64,000 nt of DNA from Oscarella lobularis (taxonomy: Eukaryota > Porifera > Homoscleromorpha > Homosclerophorida > Oscarellidae), in NCBI RefSeq assembly GCF_947507565.1, contig NC_089179.1, forward strand, positions 186,001-250,000, in the 5' to 3' direction. Shown here piece by piece: positions 12,090 to 23,600 of this stretch. The notes below the pieces were generated by a model, which made no database searches, was not told the origin of the DNA, and saw nothing but the letters and a program-made list of their open reading frames with translations. The translations under genes and the position numbers were made by a program. Position 1 is the stretch's first letter; each line of letters begins with the position of its first letter.

Positions 12090-13316
12090 ATGCCGCCTCT
12101 TCGAAAGCAGAAACAGCGGCAACGATACCGAAATCGACAGCGCAATAAAGCCAAACTCAGAAAGGCCAAGAGCGAGAAACGAGAACAGCCTGCGGAAGAA
12201 GAAAGTTCGGACGACGAAGCAAACGAAGAACAACAATCGTCTTGGCTTCCTGCATTGAACGTCTCGGCTATCTACGGCGGCTGGAATCAGGTAGCTCTAG
12301 ACATTAGACTCAAGACGAAACGATCGAGGTTGAATTTCTTTCCCAAGGCAGTCGAGTCGTTCAAGGACACTTTATTTCCTTCGCGGCGCCTAGAACGCGA
12401 GCTCAGTTCGACTCGGGAAAAGCTCTGTCAAGTTCAGTCAGAATTGAATGATTTGAAAAGTCGCGAGGCCCATTCCGTGGACTTTTCGTCGACGGCTCCT
12501 CCTCCTCCGCCATCGGCTCCTCCTACTCCTCTGCCGCCGCCGCCGCCACCGCCGCCTCCTCCCCCAATTCGAAGTCCCACCAATTTTAAAATCAGAATTG
12601 TCAAGGGAGCAAATAAGGGAAAAGTACGATATCTATAGGGTGATGAGGATGATGATGATGATACTGAAGTATCGACTCTAGCTTCTTTCTATGGAAAATA
12701 AGCCGAGAATTACCCTTGAAGACATACAGAATGTCAAACTTCGTTCATCACATCCGATGCGAACTCGTTCAAAGGTAATACAATGCAATGCACTGAAAAT
12801 TTAATTAACAAACAAACTCTACTCTCTTTTTTTGGAGACTTCTTCTGGTCAACCTCTCGTTACGCTTACTGATTTGAAAGGAGTGACTCTTCGTCGCGTT
12901 ACAAGACCTTCTCCTAGAAAGACGAGAAAGAGGTACACTGAACAATGCTACGCACCCATTTGTGTGAAAATAGTTATTTTTTCAGTGCTTCTCCGGAAGC
13001 TTTTCAGCTGAGAAAGTCACTAAGAAAAGTCAACGTCTGCAGGTGCCGCCGCAATACTATATATATACTATTACGAGTCAATGGACATTTAGATCACCTG
13101 GTGGCACTCCTCAAATTTCATTCAAAGAGAGTTCTGGCGATGGTCTCACTCCGATGATGACTAAAGCTTTAAAAAGGAAATTTAAGGTAAGAAAGAGCCT
13201 TCCTTCTCGCACACACACACACTACTAGCGTTATATGCACGTGTGTGCAGAACGCGCGCTCTCCGTCGTTGTCTCCTCATCCGGAAGTTTGCGAGGAGTC
13301 GCCAGCACTCGTCTAG
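12090..13316 (+). CDS. PRR11: Proline-rich protein 11 homologue
   Basis: In vertebrates PRR11 is a cell-cycle and nuclear actin/chromatin-associated protein. The N-terminus is highly basic (PPLRKQKQRQRYRNRQRNK). It is followed by AVESFKDTLFPSRRLERELS, matching the family block SLEVLKDTIFPSRxxxREL, a short coiled segment, and a Pro tract of about 12 residues near 12530. Later exons give TLEDIQNVKLR-type and VTLTDLKGVTLRRVT repeats. The diagnostic C-terminal block RSPGGTP...GDGLTPMMTKALKRKFK is nearly identical in design to vertebrate PRR11 (SPGGTPL...TGLTPVMTQALRRKFQ). The final exon ends NARSPSLSPHPEVCEESPALV. Exons are split by short introns. Orthology rests mainly on the FPSR and SPGGTP/LTPxMTxALxRKF blocks. 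Confidence 0.85.
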
Positions 13317-13459
13317 CGAAATAGAGCGTTTTTTGGATCTTTTCTTAGTGTAGTGTAAGTGCGTAGATAGAATGTTCATGTTTGAAGTGGGTCATATTTT
13401 GCAAATGTTAAAGTTCAGAGGGAGGGTTTGATTGAACTATTGAGAACGGCGGTCGCCTC

Positions 13460-14503
13460 TTACGAAAGATACAGCGCCCATAGTAGGGCTAAGATCGTAA
13501 GAACGGAAGCCTTTTGAGCCGCTTCTGAACCTAAGACAAACAAGGAGAATAATTACACTACCCAATTAGCTGAGCTAGTTTTACTTGGCACTGAAGGAGG
13601 ACGATTTGTGACAACCGGTTTAGACGTCTTCGGCTTTGCGGTAGTCGCACTTTCAGTCACTTGAGGTGCCCCAGTCGTTGCTTCTTTCGCGGTTGCTGGG
13701 TGTTGGGTGGTTGACGGTTTGGTGGAGGCCTCGTGGGTCGTTGGGTGCTGAGTAGTAGGTCCCATCGTAGTCGGTTCCATTGTAGACGATTCCATCGTAC
13801 TAGTAGTCGGTTCCATTGTAGTCGGTTGCATCGTACTAGTTGTATTCGCCGATTCCGCTGTAGTCGGTTCCATTGTAGTTGGTTCCGTCGTACTCGTTGT
13901 ATTTACCGATTCCATTGTAGTCGGTTCCGTCGTACTCGTTGTATTTACCGATTCCATTGTAGTCGGTTCCGTCGTACTAGTTGTATTCACCGATTCGGCT
14001 GTAGTTGGCTCCATTGTAGTCGCCCATGCCGCTGTGCTTGGTTCCATTGTAGTCGGAGCCATCGTACTCGGTCCCATTGTAGTCGGTTCCATTGTCGTCG
14101 GTCCCTCCGTCGTAGATACCACTGACATATTAGTTGAAACTGGCGCACTTGTTGACATATTTGTCGACGCATTCGTTGGCATATTTGTCGACGCATTCGT
14201 TGGCATATTTGACGGGGTATTTGTTGGCATTGACATATTTGTTGGCATTGACATATTCGTTGGCATTGACATATTTTGCCACATTGACATATTCGTTGGC
14301 GGCATCATCGTAGAATTCTGACCTGCACATACTCTATAGATATGGCGCTCACCAAACGAAAACGCATTCGTGATTACCGCTAACTGTCGCCGACGACAGT
14401 AGACAGGCAACGAACGACACGCAGATGAAATCAACATGCACTACACATTTGTTTCTTTGATACCGAGCCGTGCAAACGTCAAATAAAATCGTCTACCTTT
14501 CAT
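13460..14503 (-). CDS. GPI-anchored, mucin-like Thr/Ser/Met-rich repeat protein
   Basis: Four exons join in phase: 14503-14497 (only 7 coding bases, ATGAAAG), 14440-14378, 14322-13585 and 13530-13460, giving 292 residues. Exons 1-2 encode a clean signal peptide (MKVHVDFICVSFVACLLSSA). Exon 3 is a low-complexity ectodomain. It opens with MPTNMS/NMPTNAS repeats (many N-x-S/T sites) and continues with TTMEPTT, SVNTTSTTE and TTMGPTT units, a dense O-glycosylation candidate, then a short basic linker (SKPVVTNRPPSVPSK). Exon 4 adds SSEAAQKASVLTILALLWALYLS, a small-residue site followed by a terminal hydrophobic segment with nothing after it, typical of a GPI signal. No orthologue is recognised; such proteins diverge quickly. 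A surface-coat role is inferred. It lies tandem to the EGF-laminin G gene. Confidence 0.75.
13735..14300 (-). repeat. Coding minisatellite of the mucin-like gene
   Basis: Degenerate tandem units at two scales. A 12-24 base unit (attgtagtcggttcc-like on the + strand, encoding TTMEPT) covers about 13735-14110. An 18-36 base unit encoding NMSMPT/NASTNMPT covers about 14150-14300. Units stay in frame, as expected for repeats under coding constraint. Confidence 0.85.
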
Positions 14504-14596
14504 GATTTTCCGTTGCTCGTTGACGGACAGAACTGATTAAGTTTCATTGGTTGTTTTGTTATTGACGTCACAATTATCTCTAATGCGCATGAATGG

Positions 14597-15958
14597 TCAC
14601 GAACACAATGAGACGTCTCTTCCTGTTAGGGCGTCTTTATAGAGTTTGATTGTTTTTCTCGACATTTTAAAGTTCGCAATGCACCCGTCAAAACCAGACT
14701 TATAAGGCTTGAGCATAACGCTTTCAGCCGGAAGTCCTCCTAAAACAAAAAATTGTATTCAATCAAACTCAAACTGTTTTACCGATGTATATTTTGTTAT
14801 TTATGGTAAAACGGGCACTGATATTTTTTCGATATTTTTGACTGTTGTAAATAGTTTTGTCAACGGTTAATTTCACAGAGTGCTGGTACCTAAAAGTAGG
14901 AGTTGCCTACTTTTGTACCGGAAGAGTTTTACGGTACCTCTTTATGTGAGCAACATGCCATCGTCCGTCGTCAACCTTCAAGTTAGTCTGCAGTATTTGT
15001 TGTCCGTTTCCCACATCAAATCTGCACAAAACATTTACTTTTACTAGAATTTAGCAGCCCTAGTAAGTCTGCCAGTAGTTCAACGTCTGTTGTACCGAAG
15101 ATGGAGTTCTCCATTTGTTATACCCAAAGCGAAAAAAATTTTATACGGTCTGACCTAAAAGCGGATTCACTGTACACTGCATAATATACTGTGTGATAAT
15201 AGAACTTTCCCACCGGCGGTAGATATAGTAGAAGAGCACTTCTGGCTGACTTAGTCTTGAATTTTATGCTAAATTCTGTTCGTTTCGGATGAGGAAAATA
15301 CGTCTCATAAACGGCGTAGCTTATCCGACGAAAGTAGGCGAATCCCGAGCTAACATCTAAGCAACGCATATAGATGAGTGTTTTGACTGCGGATACATAT
15401 TGATGTGAGAGTGACCTCGCTCGCAGTACACTCCTGCTTTTCTGATTGGACAGCTACAGTGATAGCGGTTGTCGCCAGGAGTGTATCTGCATGAATCGGG
15501 CGTACGACAGCGATGCTTTGCATTGCACGGATTTATAGCTTTTCCCGTCGAAATTTTGCGGGGAACTGCCGTGCAAAAAATCAAGAGCTGGCTTACTGCA
15601 GAATTATTGCTAGTACCGTGAGTTGCATTGACGCAATAGCAAGTACACTGCCTTTTATTTTCACACAGTTCACCTGAACAGGTCAATTTCGTGCGCGATA
15701 GAGAACCACTCTGCCACATAGTATGAATATAGCACGGTGGCTTGTTAGGACACTCCTTGGGCCCAGCTATGGGCTTGCAATTGGTCTGATATTCAGGAAG
15801 GCAGCCTTCCTTTGTACGGCAGTCATAGCACGTTACTATAGAAAAGTATTGGCGCGTAGTAGCCTTGATTCCTTTTTACCTGTCCCTGGACTCTCAGTCT
15901 TCGAAAACCGCGGGAAAATAACGAAAACTAACAAACAAATGCTAAGATAAGCTGTCAT
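14597..15958 (-). CDS. Secreted Cys-rich/EGF-laminin G domain protein
   Basis: Exon 1 (15958-15880) encodes a signal peptide (MTAYLSICLLVFVIFPRFSK). It joins in phase 1 over a 43-base intron to an exon starting at 15835 with a Cys-rich module (VTCYDCRTKEGCLPEYQTNC...ECPNKPPCY) and an EGF-like module (CRTPDSCRYTPGDNRYHCSC). The remaining exons build one laminin G domain: DVSSGFAYFRRISYAVYETY and RTEFSIKFKTKSARSALLLY (about 15360-15220); FDVGNGQQILQTNLKVDDGR then WHVAHIKR (about 15010-14945); HSVKLTVDKTIYNSQ (about 14880); and IYIGGLPAESVM...SGFDGCIANFKM to the stop at 14597. EGF-LamG pairs occur in perlecan, agrin, neurexin and slit; here the chain is short with no membrane segment, so a secreted matrix or ligand role is inferred. 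Some exon borders are approximate. Confidence 0.78.
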
Positions 15959-16954
15959 GGCACACCTCTTTATGACGTCACGTATTAATCTTCGCGTTGA
16001 TTCATATTCATTTTGTCTGCGCATCGTCGCAGGCTGTCACGTGCGCGCATCGAGAAGATAAACAACCCCCGCATCTCTCCGTCTCTTTGCGGAGAGCAAG
16101 AGAGCAAAGCTGCTCTCCAGCCGACTCATTCATCGTCGAGCAACACAAGAACGCGCAGATTTCGAAGCCAAACTGCGGCCGTTTCGGTAAGCCGAGCTAA
16201 GCGCGGAAGCGAATCCCGAACGAGTAGAACAAGGAAATAGCCGATAACTGGCTTCTTCTCCAGTCGGGCTTCACTCGCAACGTGCCACAAACTCGACAAT
16301 CGAACGATTAGCACCGTGAGAAAAGATGACAGTAAGGAGACCTCATGTTTGTTCCCCCGTGTCGTTCGGCCCCCTACCATTAGTAGCAGCAATGAGAGCT
16401 GATGCCTTGATGAGAGTAAACGCCCTCCTCCCCTTCCTCCCTCCGAACGATAAACGCGACGACCGTCGACGAACTTTTTTGTCGTCGCTCGCACGAATTA
16501 GTTAGGTTAGTAGGTTTCATTCCTCCGAAAAGTAAACAGTCCGCATTTTGCACAGGATGCGAGACGCCGTAGTACTGAGTAGGATTTAGATAGGGAGGGA
16601 CCGTATGGCGCACATTAGGCCGAAAATCGCATTTAGCCAACCCCTTTGATGCTGTCCCAGTCAAGCTTGTAGATTAGGAAAGCCGGACCATCTGCCGCGA
16701 CCGGCTCCTCGAGCGCATGAGAGGAGGAGGCCTATTATCCGATCAGACTAAACAGCTTTGCTACCTCCGATCTATCTCCGCCTATTATTGCCAAGCAACC
16801 GCCCTCTTCGTTCCATTCACAATAAATAACGTCCCTTTTCTAAGGAATCCGTTACGCGTCACGCTCAAGTGTCGTCAGCTGACGGGCGCCAGGTCAGTCG
16901 GAACCGTGCATTCCACTCGCACACAAGCCCGCAGTCTCTCTCCCTCTCTAACTC
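15959..16954. other. 996-bp intergenic region, divergent promoters
   Basis: It lies between the divergent EGF-LamG (-) and cytospin (+) genes, and no coding exon could be supported. Contents: a CACGTG E-box at about 16039 (tcacgtgc) and a 7-bp perfect stem with 8-base loop (CTCTCCG/CGGAGAG) at 16075-16096. The rest is unremarkable mixed sequence, including several short antisense reading frames with no recognisable domain. Confidence 0.6.
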
Positions 16955-19900
16955 ATGGTACGCGGTGTTATTCAGATATCGAGTATCGTCGTCGATGCCG
17001 GTCACGGCGGAGGCGGAGGCGGCGGAGGCGGCGGCGGTCATAGAGCCGTCTCCAGCGTCGTCGTACCGGCGAAGAAATCGGAGAGCGGCAGTCGCGATGG
17101 AAGCACGTCGCCAATGTCGCCGCCGGCGAAAACGACGACAACGAAAAAACGGATCGTCGTGAAGAAAATCGTTCGAAAACCAAAGGGAACAACAACAACA
17201 ACGGGCGGCGCAACTCCGACTCCGACTCCGGTTCCAACTTCGACGACGAAGTAATTTTCATACCGGGGAACCGACATTAGATCAATTATTAGGGCTGTGA
17301 CGAGATCCGCTTCGCTTCCGCGTTTTTAGATCGGTGAACGGCGTCAGTAAGAAGAAGACGACGACGACGACGACGGAGAAGCCGAAAGCGTCGTCGTCGT
17401 CGCTCTTCGACGACACGGACGACGACTTCTCGCGAATGTTTAGCGCGGGCGTGAAGACGAATAATGGTAGGTAATTGCCTATTCCTTGTGTCCGTCGAGA
17501 AAAATAGGGTCAGTGGGAGGGAGGGAGGGAGCAATAATGCAATCGGCGCGACTCCTTCGTTAGCAGCGAGAGTCTTCTTACGAGATTACCCTTCTGTGTA
17601 GATGTCGATGATTCCATGCTATTTTTGTCGTCGCCGGCAACTCAGCCTCGAAACGTCAAACGACTTCAATCCAAGGATTCCGCGCCGCCGCCGCCGCCGC
17701 CGCCGCCACCTTCGTCGTCTCCGCCTCCCTTACCGTCGTCGGCGCCGCCTCCTCTTCCGGAATCGGAAGTTCCGTCGCCTCCGCCTCCGGAGGACCCCAT
17801 TGTCGTCTCCGCCGCCGTTACGGTGCCGAGTGTCGTCGGTCGTCTCAAAACGGAATTGGAACGAGTCGTCGACGAGAAACGACGCGTCGAGAAGGAGCGC
17901 GACGATTTGAAACGCGAATTGGCGACGTTTGCGACGTCGAAGACGACGGTCGACGAGGCGACGCGCACGATCGAGCGTCTGCGCGTCGATTTGGATCGAT
18001 CGAACGACGAGACGAAAGCGGCGCGCGACGAAATCGAGAAATGGAAACGGGAGAGTCGTCTTTTGCGCGTCGAACTCGACGACGCTTTGAAGGAGTTCGA
18101 AGTGTCGACGGCGGAAGCGAAGGAGTTGAAGGAGGACAAGGAGACGCTCGTCTTTCTTCGCGCGTCGTTTCAGAAGAAATTCGCCGAAGTGAAGGACGAG
18201 AATACGGAAATGGCCGCGCAGCTGGCGAAGACGGAAGAGGACCTGGCGACGACGATTCGAACGCAGCAGACCCAGCAAAAGGAGTTGGAAAAGACGCGCG
18301 AAGAGGTGACGGGACTCGTGATGGCGTTCGAGGAGAAGATCAATCTGATGGAAGTCGAAAACGATTCGCTGATCGAGGACATACGCGCGACGCGCGCCGC
18401 GGCGAAACGCTATCGAAAAAAGTGCCAGGATCTGGAGAAGGAGACGGAGAAGTTGAACGGCGCGCTGACGCGAGCGCAAAACGCCAACGCCGACGAGGTG
18501 AGCAAAGCGAGAAAGGCAGCGGAGTCCGAAGAGACGACGATTGCGCGGCTTCGTAAGACGATCGCCGAGCTCGAGGCGGACGGATTAAAAGCGAGGCGAG
18601 CGCACGAGATGCGTGCGAAGGAGTTGGAGGAGGCCGTCGAGACGGCGTGCGCTCGCTCGACGGCGAACGAGGAGACGATCGTCGCTTTGAGAGCCGACGT
18701 CGCCGAGTTGGAAAGCGAGAAAGCCGATCTGACGAAAACGGTCGGGGAGCTGAGAAAAACGGCGAAGGAGACGACGTTGCGACGCGACAAGAAGCGCGAG
18801 ACGGAGGCGGACTTGGAGAGCGAGAAAAAGGAGATGATGGATTACATCATCGAACTGGAAGACAAAGTCGATCAACTGGAAAAAGATCAAAAAACGAAGG
18901 CACTCGACTTCAAAAAGGAGATGAAAGAAATGAAAGAAAACTGGCGCAAAGAGTCGAATCGCGCAAAGAAACTCGAAGCGGAGGTGAACGACTTGCAAGG
19001 CGAAGTCAAAATCAAACGCAATTTGGAAGAGGAAACGGTCGTTCGAGCGAAACGGCACTCGGAGGAGATTGACGACTTTCGCGCGGCGATGACGGACTTG
19101 AAGGACGAATTGGATCGTGCGCGTCGCGAATGCGAGACGGTCGAGTCGTCGCTTCGTTCGGAGTACGAGACGAAATTGGCGACGGCACGACACGAGTCGG
19201 AGAGCTTGGAGACTCGTTTGACCGAAGTCGAAGCGAGTCGCTACGAATTGGAAAACGAATTGAAAAAAGTAAGTGCGTCGTCGTCGCCGTCGAAGACGAC
19301 GATGATACGAAAGACGACGACAGTCGTCACGCTTCAATCGTCGTCGAGCGAAGAGGAGGAAAGCGTGTTCAACGTCGCCGCGACGGACGAAGTCGTCGAC
19401 GTGCCGGACGGCGCTTTGTTGTCGCGTCCGTCCGCTAAGAGTCGATCGTCGACGCCGAAAAAGTCGCCGACGCCGGAGGTCAAGGAAGACGCTGCCGCCG
19501 CCGCCGCCGCCGCCGCGTCTTCTCCGGCTACCAAAGCTCGTTGGGAGCAGGTGAAAACGGCCGTTGTTACGCGCGACGCTTCTCCGATAAACGCGAGGAA
19601 GCCGGAGGGTGGGGGAAGAAGCCGCGTCGCTTTTGCCGCCCAGTGAGATCGTTTTGCGGGTGTTAATGTTTGCTTTATTACTTATTTCTTTCTTGTGTGT
19701 GTCAAGGAAATTTGGCGCTAGTCGCTTTAGTGGCGGCGGCGGCGGTTTTGAGAAAAAGCCGTTGAAGCGGTCGCACACGTTCACCCCGGGTTCTCGAGCC
19801 GGAAGAGGTGGCGAGGGACAGTCAAAGAAAGAAATGCTTTTGCAGTGGGTCCAGCAAAAGACCGATGGCTATAGGGTAAAGAAAAAGGGTCTTTTTTTTG

Positions 19901-20264
19901 AAGAGCGTTCCTCATGTGTTTTTTTATTTACCAGGACGTCAACGTTACGAATTTCGCGCGCTCTTGGAATAACGGGATGGCTTTCTGTGCTCTCATTCAT
20001 CACTTCTTTCCGACTAAGATTCCCTTTGACACGCTGAAGAAAGAGAACAGGGTAAACAGTGCAGCAATTGCTTGATTTTTTTTTTCAACGCGTTTCTAGG
20101 CTGAAAATTTTGAGCTTGCCTTTCGAGTAGCCGAAGACGAAGGCGGCGTTCCTCCCTTGTTAGAAGTGGAGGACATGGTTGCAATGGAAGTTCCTGATTG
20201 GATGTCCGTCATGACGTACGTGTCCGTCATTTACTCTCACTTGGCTGCGCGAGATAGAAAGTGA
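16955..20264 (+). CDS. SPECC1L: Cytospin / SPECC1-like (coiled coil + CH domain)
   Basis: Cytospins cross-link actin and microtubules in cell adhesion and cytokinesis. Exons joined in phase: 16955-17250, 17330-17466, 17602-19642, 19707-19875, 19935-20051 and 20100-20264. The N-terminus has a poly-Gly stretch and basic KKRIVVKKIVRKPK. A poly-Pro segment (about 17685-17800) precedes a continuous heptad-rich coiled coil of about 470 residues (17830-19270). A Ser/Thr-rich linker with a poly-Ala run follows, then a C-terminal calponin-homology domain: KKEMLLQWVQQKTDGYRDVN, NFARSWNNGMAFCALIHHFF, IPFDTL and VEDMVAMEVPDWMSVMTYVS, ending SHLAARDRK. The last block closely follows vertebrate SPECC1L (LLKWCQKKTEGYQ, SWNDGLAFCALLHTY, ERPDWQNVMLYV). 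A very long antisense frame over the coiled coil is a codon-bias shadow. Confidence 0.9.
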
Positions 20265-20631
20265 GCGCAACGAGAGCTAAGGAACTTGACTAGTAAAAAA
20301 GTAATATTGCAATTTTGTGTTAGCTTATACATGTTATTGATAAATTTTATTTGTTGATTTACTATCGTAACTCGTTAGCGTACTACCGTAATCCGGGAGC
20401 TCACTTTCTTTTTTTTGTTTAGAGTGTTTTTATTCTTCCTTTTAGCCCTTCTAGGCCCGCCAGGGTGCTCGCCCGTTGCGTGGAGCATAGTCGTCGAATT
20501 TTAGTCATCGAGATCCCCTTTTCGGCACCGTGCCTCGTTTTGTTTATATTTCGATGTGATCTCCTTGCAACTTGCAACGAACACCCCTCCACTCGTACCG
20601 ACCTCAAACGACCCTCGCGCCACCGAAACAA
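20265..20631. other. Intergenic region between SPECC1L and RIM-BP
   Basis: A 367-bp stretch between tandem (+) genes, probably the 3' UTR of SPECC1L and the promoter/5' UTR of RIM-BP. The first part is AT-rich. I see no further gene or element. Confidence 0.6.
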
Positions 20632-23600
20632 ATGGAAGAAACGATCAAGAAGCTAAAAAGCGACCTCGAAGCGGAACGCCAGCGCGCGAAGCAACTCCAA
20701 CGCGAAAAAGCGCACGACGTGCGACAAGCGAAGCAGGAAGCGTCTCGCGAACGCGATCGAGCGATCGCCGAAGCAGCGAAGCGTCTCAACGCGGAACACG
20801 CCGCCGAACGCGAAGCCCTCCGCGACGCGCTCGCTCGACAAAAGGAGCACGACATTCGACACGCGCTCAAAGCGAAAGACGAGGAAATGCGCCAGGTGCG
20901 CGAACAGCTCGCGCGCGAAAAAACGACGGCGATCCGTCACGCCGCCGCCGGGGCGCGACGCGAAACGATGGAGGCGTTTCGCGATCAAGTCGAAACGGAT
21001 CGCGCGAAATCGATGGAGGAATTGTGGACGCTTCGCGAGGCGAAGACGCGTCTCGAGGACGAGGTGCGGGTCCTTCGCGACGCCGAGCGCGAGAGCGTCG
21101 ACGCGACTCGACGATTGCGACTCGAATTCGAAGCGGAACGCGACGCGCTTCTGCGCAAATCGAAGCAGGACGCGGCGCGCGACGCGCAGCAGATACGACT
21201 CGCCGAGCGCATCGTTCAGCAGAAGGAACGCGAGGCGTTGCTCTATCAGCAGCAAGCGAAGCAACTCGTCGTCGAAAAGGAGACGATTGGGGACGAATTG
21301 ACGCGATTTCGCGAGGCCGAATCGTGGGAGAAGCGCAGTGCGGCGAAAAACGATAGCATTGTGGAGGGAATGGTGAGTTTCTTTGATTAAGAATCTGATT
21401 TTTTAATTAATTAATTAATTAAGGAAAGGGAAATGATGATTAAGACGAATCGATATCGAGACCAGATGCGATTATTAGAAGAGAAAATTGCCGCGCTGAA
21501 AACCGAGTACGCCAACTTGGTACGAAAAATTCAGATTCATCAAAACGACCAGACTCCCATACAAACATTTTTTCAGAAACGCGGAAGCGCCGACAAGGAT
21601 CACGAGGAAAAGGTCAAACGATTGCGACAGAGAAATAAGGAATTAGTGGCATTGGCACGAAGACTCGAAGATCAGAATAAATCGCTGAAAGATTCAAATC
21701 GTTCACAGTCCAATGTAAAAATCAATATATATATATAACGTTTGTGGTTTAATTAAGACGTTTTTTTTCTCTTAGAGCGATTCGAATCGAGAGTTGGAGG
21801 CGTATAAGAGGTCAGTTGCTCGCGAGAGAGCGAAAGAGCAGGCCGAACACGCGCGAGTGCTGTCGGCGAAAAAGCGAGAAAGAGACGAGCTTGCCGAACG
21901 TTTGGCGAAGAAGGAACGCGAATTGCATCAAGCGACGACAAACAAGGTAAGAAAAAAAATAAATGTCATTCCGTACTGACGTTTTTTTTCTCTCGTAGGG
22001 AATGCGTGTAGATTCCGTGGATGAGGTAGAGAAGGAATTAATCAAAATTGCGTAGAAAGAAACGTTTGGTTTGTCTTAGTTGGTAAAAGTGCGGGAGAAG
22101 GTCGAATCGCTTGAAAATCTGATGAAAGCCATGGCTAAAGAGAAGCTTCACTTTGAACGAAATCTCACTGAAGTGCGTATGAAAAGGAAATCAATTTATT
22201 TGGAATATATCGTCTTTAGAATCCGACGAGTGCCGCTCAATTGCAAAATCTTCAAGTTCGCTTCGACGCTCTCGAACACAACAAGAAGCAATTGGACGCG
22301 ACGTTAGCGAAGAGAAACGCGGACGTCGCCGAGTTAAGAGAAAAGGTACATATAATCACGGGGGGCCCCCCCTTTTGTTTGTATCCTTTGTACCGTCGTT
22401 TCTAAGGTCGCGCGGATGGAGGAAAAGGAACGCGATTTGCAAGCGGCTGTGCAGAAATTGGCTTCCGATAATTCTCGTCTTGTACGTGTAACGCTATACG
22501 TGGGAACAATGTCTATATAATGTATTTATTTAGGAAGCTGAGCTTGAGTTATGCGTCACGTCGCGAGCTGATCTCGAACGTAGGATATCCGTTGCGGAAG
22601 AAAGAGCTAAAGAAGCGGAAACGGTTCGCTCTGTTTTATTAAAAATCTCCCCCTCCCTCGTTGTGAATGTTTTTTTCGTGAGCAGGTCAAGGCGCAGTTT
22701 GCTGACGTGGAAAATCAACTTGAGCAGACGAAAGACGATCTGAGCGTCGCTCAAGGAGACAACGCCAAATTGTTGAAAAAAGTGGAGGAGGAAAACAAAA
22801 GAGTCAAGGTAAACGCACCCTTAAAAAAGAAATAACTTTCTAATTGATTTATTCAGATCGCTGAGAACGACATCGTTCAACTTCGATCCGCCTTGGAAGC
22901 CGCCGAATTGAAGCTAGCCGAGCGAGATGCAGAAATCACCAGTTTGAGAGAAGTGAGATCAAAAAAAAAAAACGTTCCCCACGCCATATATAACTCTCTC
23001 TAGACTCAGAATCCTCTCCGGATGTCGCTATCGGGCAATGACATCGTGGAAGAGTTGCACGTGCGTTTTAATATAACTAAAATGCGTTCTGTTCTATTTC
23101 TGATGTAAAGGTGCGCGTTCGGGAACTGGAAGAGGAATGCGCTGAAAAAGAATTGCAGCAAATCGCTTTGAAGGATCGTCTTGAACGTCTTGACAGCACC
23201 GGATCCGACTTGGATTTGGGCTTGGGTTCTCCGAAGTCGTCGTCTCCGCCGTCGGCGATGAGAAGACGAACGTCGACGGAAAAACTAATCGACAGTCTTC
23301 AAGACTCGGACGATTCCGATGACGCGGAGGATATCATGACGTTTCTCAAGAATCCGAGCGCGAAGAAGAAAAAGAACGGAATCGTAAGTCCAGAGAACGA
23401 GAAGAGAAAAACGTCGAAAACAGAAACGGACGATGAAAAACGAGCGAATTCGGCGGCGGCGGCGGCGGCGACAACCGTTAGCACTCCGCCGGCGATTGGT
23501 TCCCTGCGAGACGAATTCGCCGCGTTGGGAGAGAACGTCGAGAGCGAATACGATTCGCTCAGCGACGAAAGCGACAATGACGACGACGACGACGGCTACG

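Noticed and set aside
13735-14300. CRISPR-like array of short spaced repeats
   Set aside because: Units are contiguous coding repeats (TTMEPT, NMSMPT), in frame, without unique spacers, in a eukaryotic gene.
15997-16500. Small open frames in the intergenic region before SPECC1L
   Set aside because: No start context, no domain, no splice-consistent partner exons; treated as non-coding.
18585-19784. A 399-residue open frame on the minus strand
   Set aside because: It lies exactly antisense to the SPECC1L coiled coil. GAC/GAG/CGA-biased codons produce long antisense frames; the composition is Arg/Phe/Leu-rich with no domain.
20556-21356. A 266-residue Arg/Ser-rich frame overlapping the RIM-BP coiled coil
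   Set aside because: An out-of-frame shadow of the true coiled-coil exon, with random-like composition.
22360-22372. G6/C7 inverted repeat in a RIM-BP intron
   Set aside because: Very short homopolymer pair; likely chance or slippage, with no context suggesting function.
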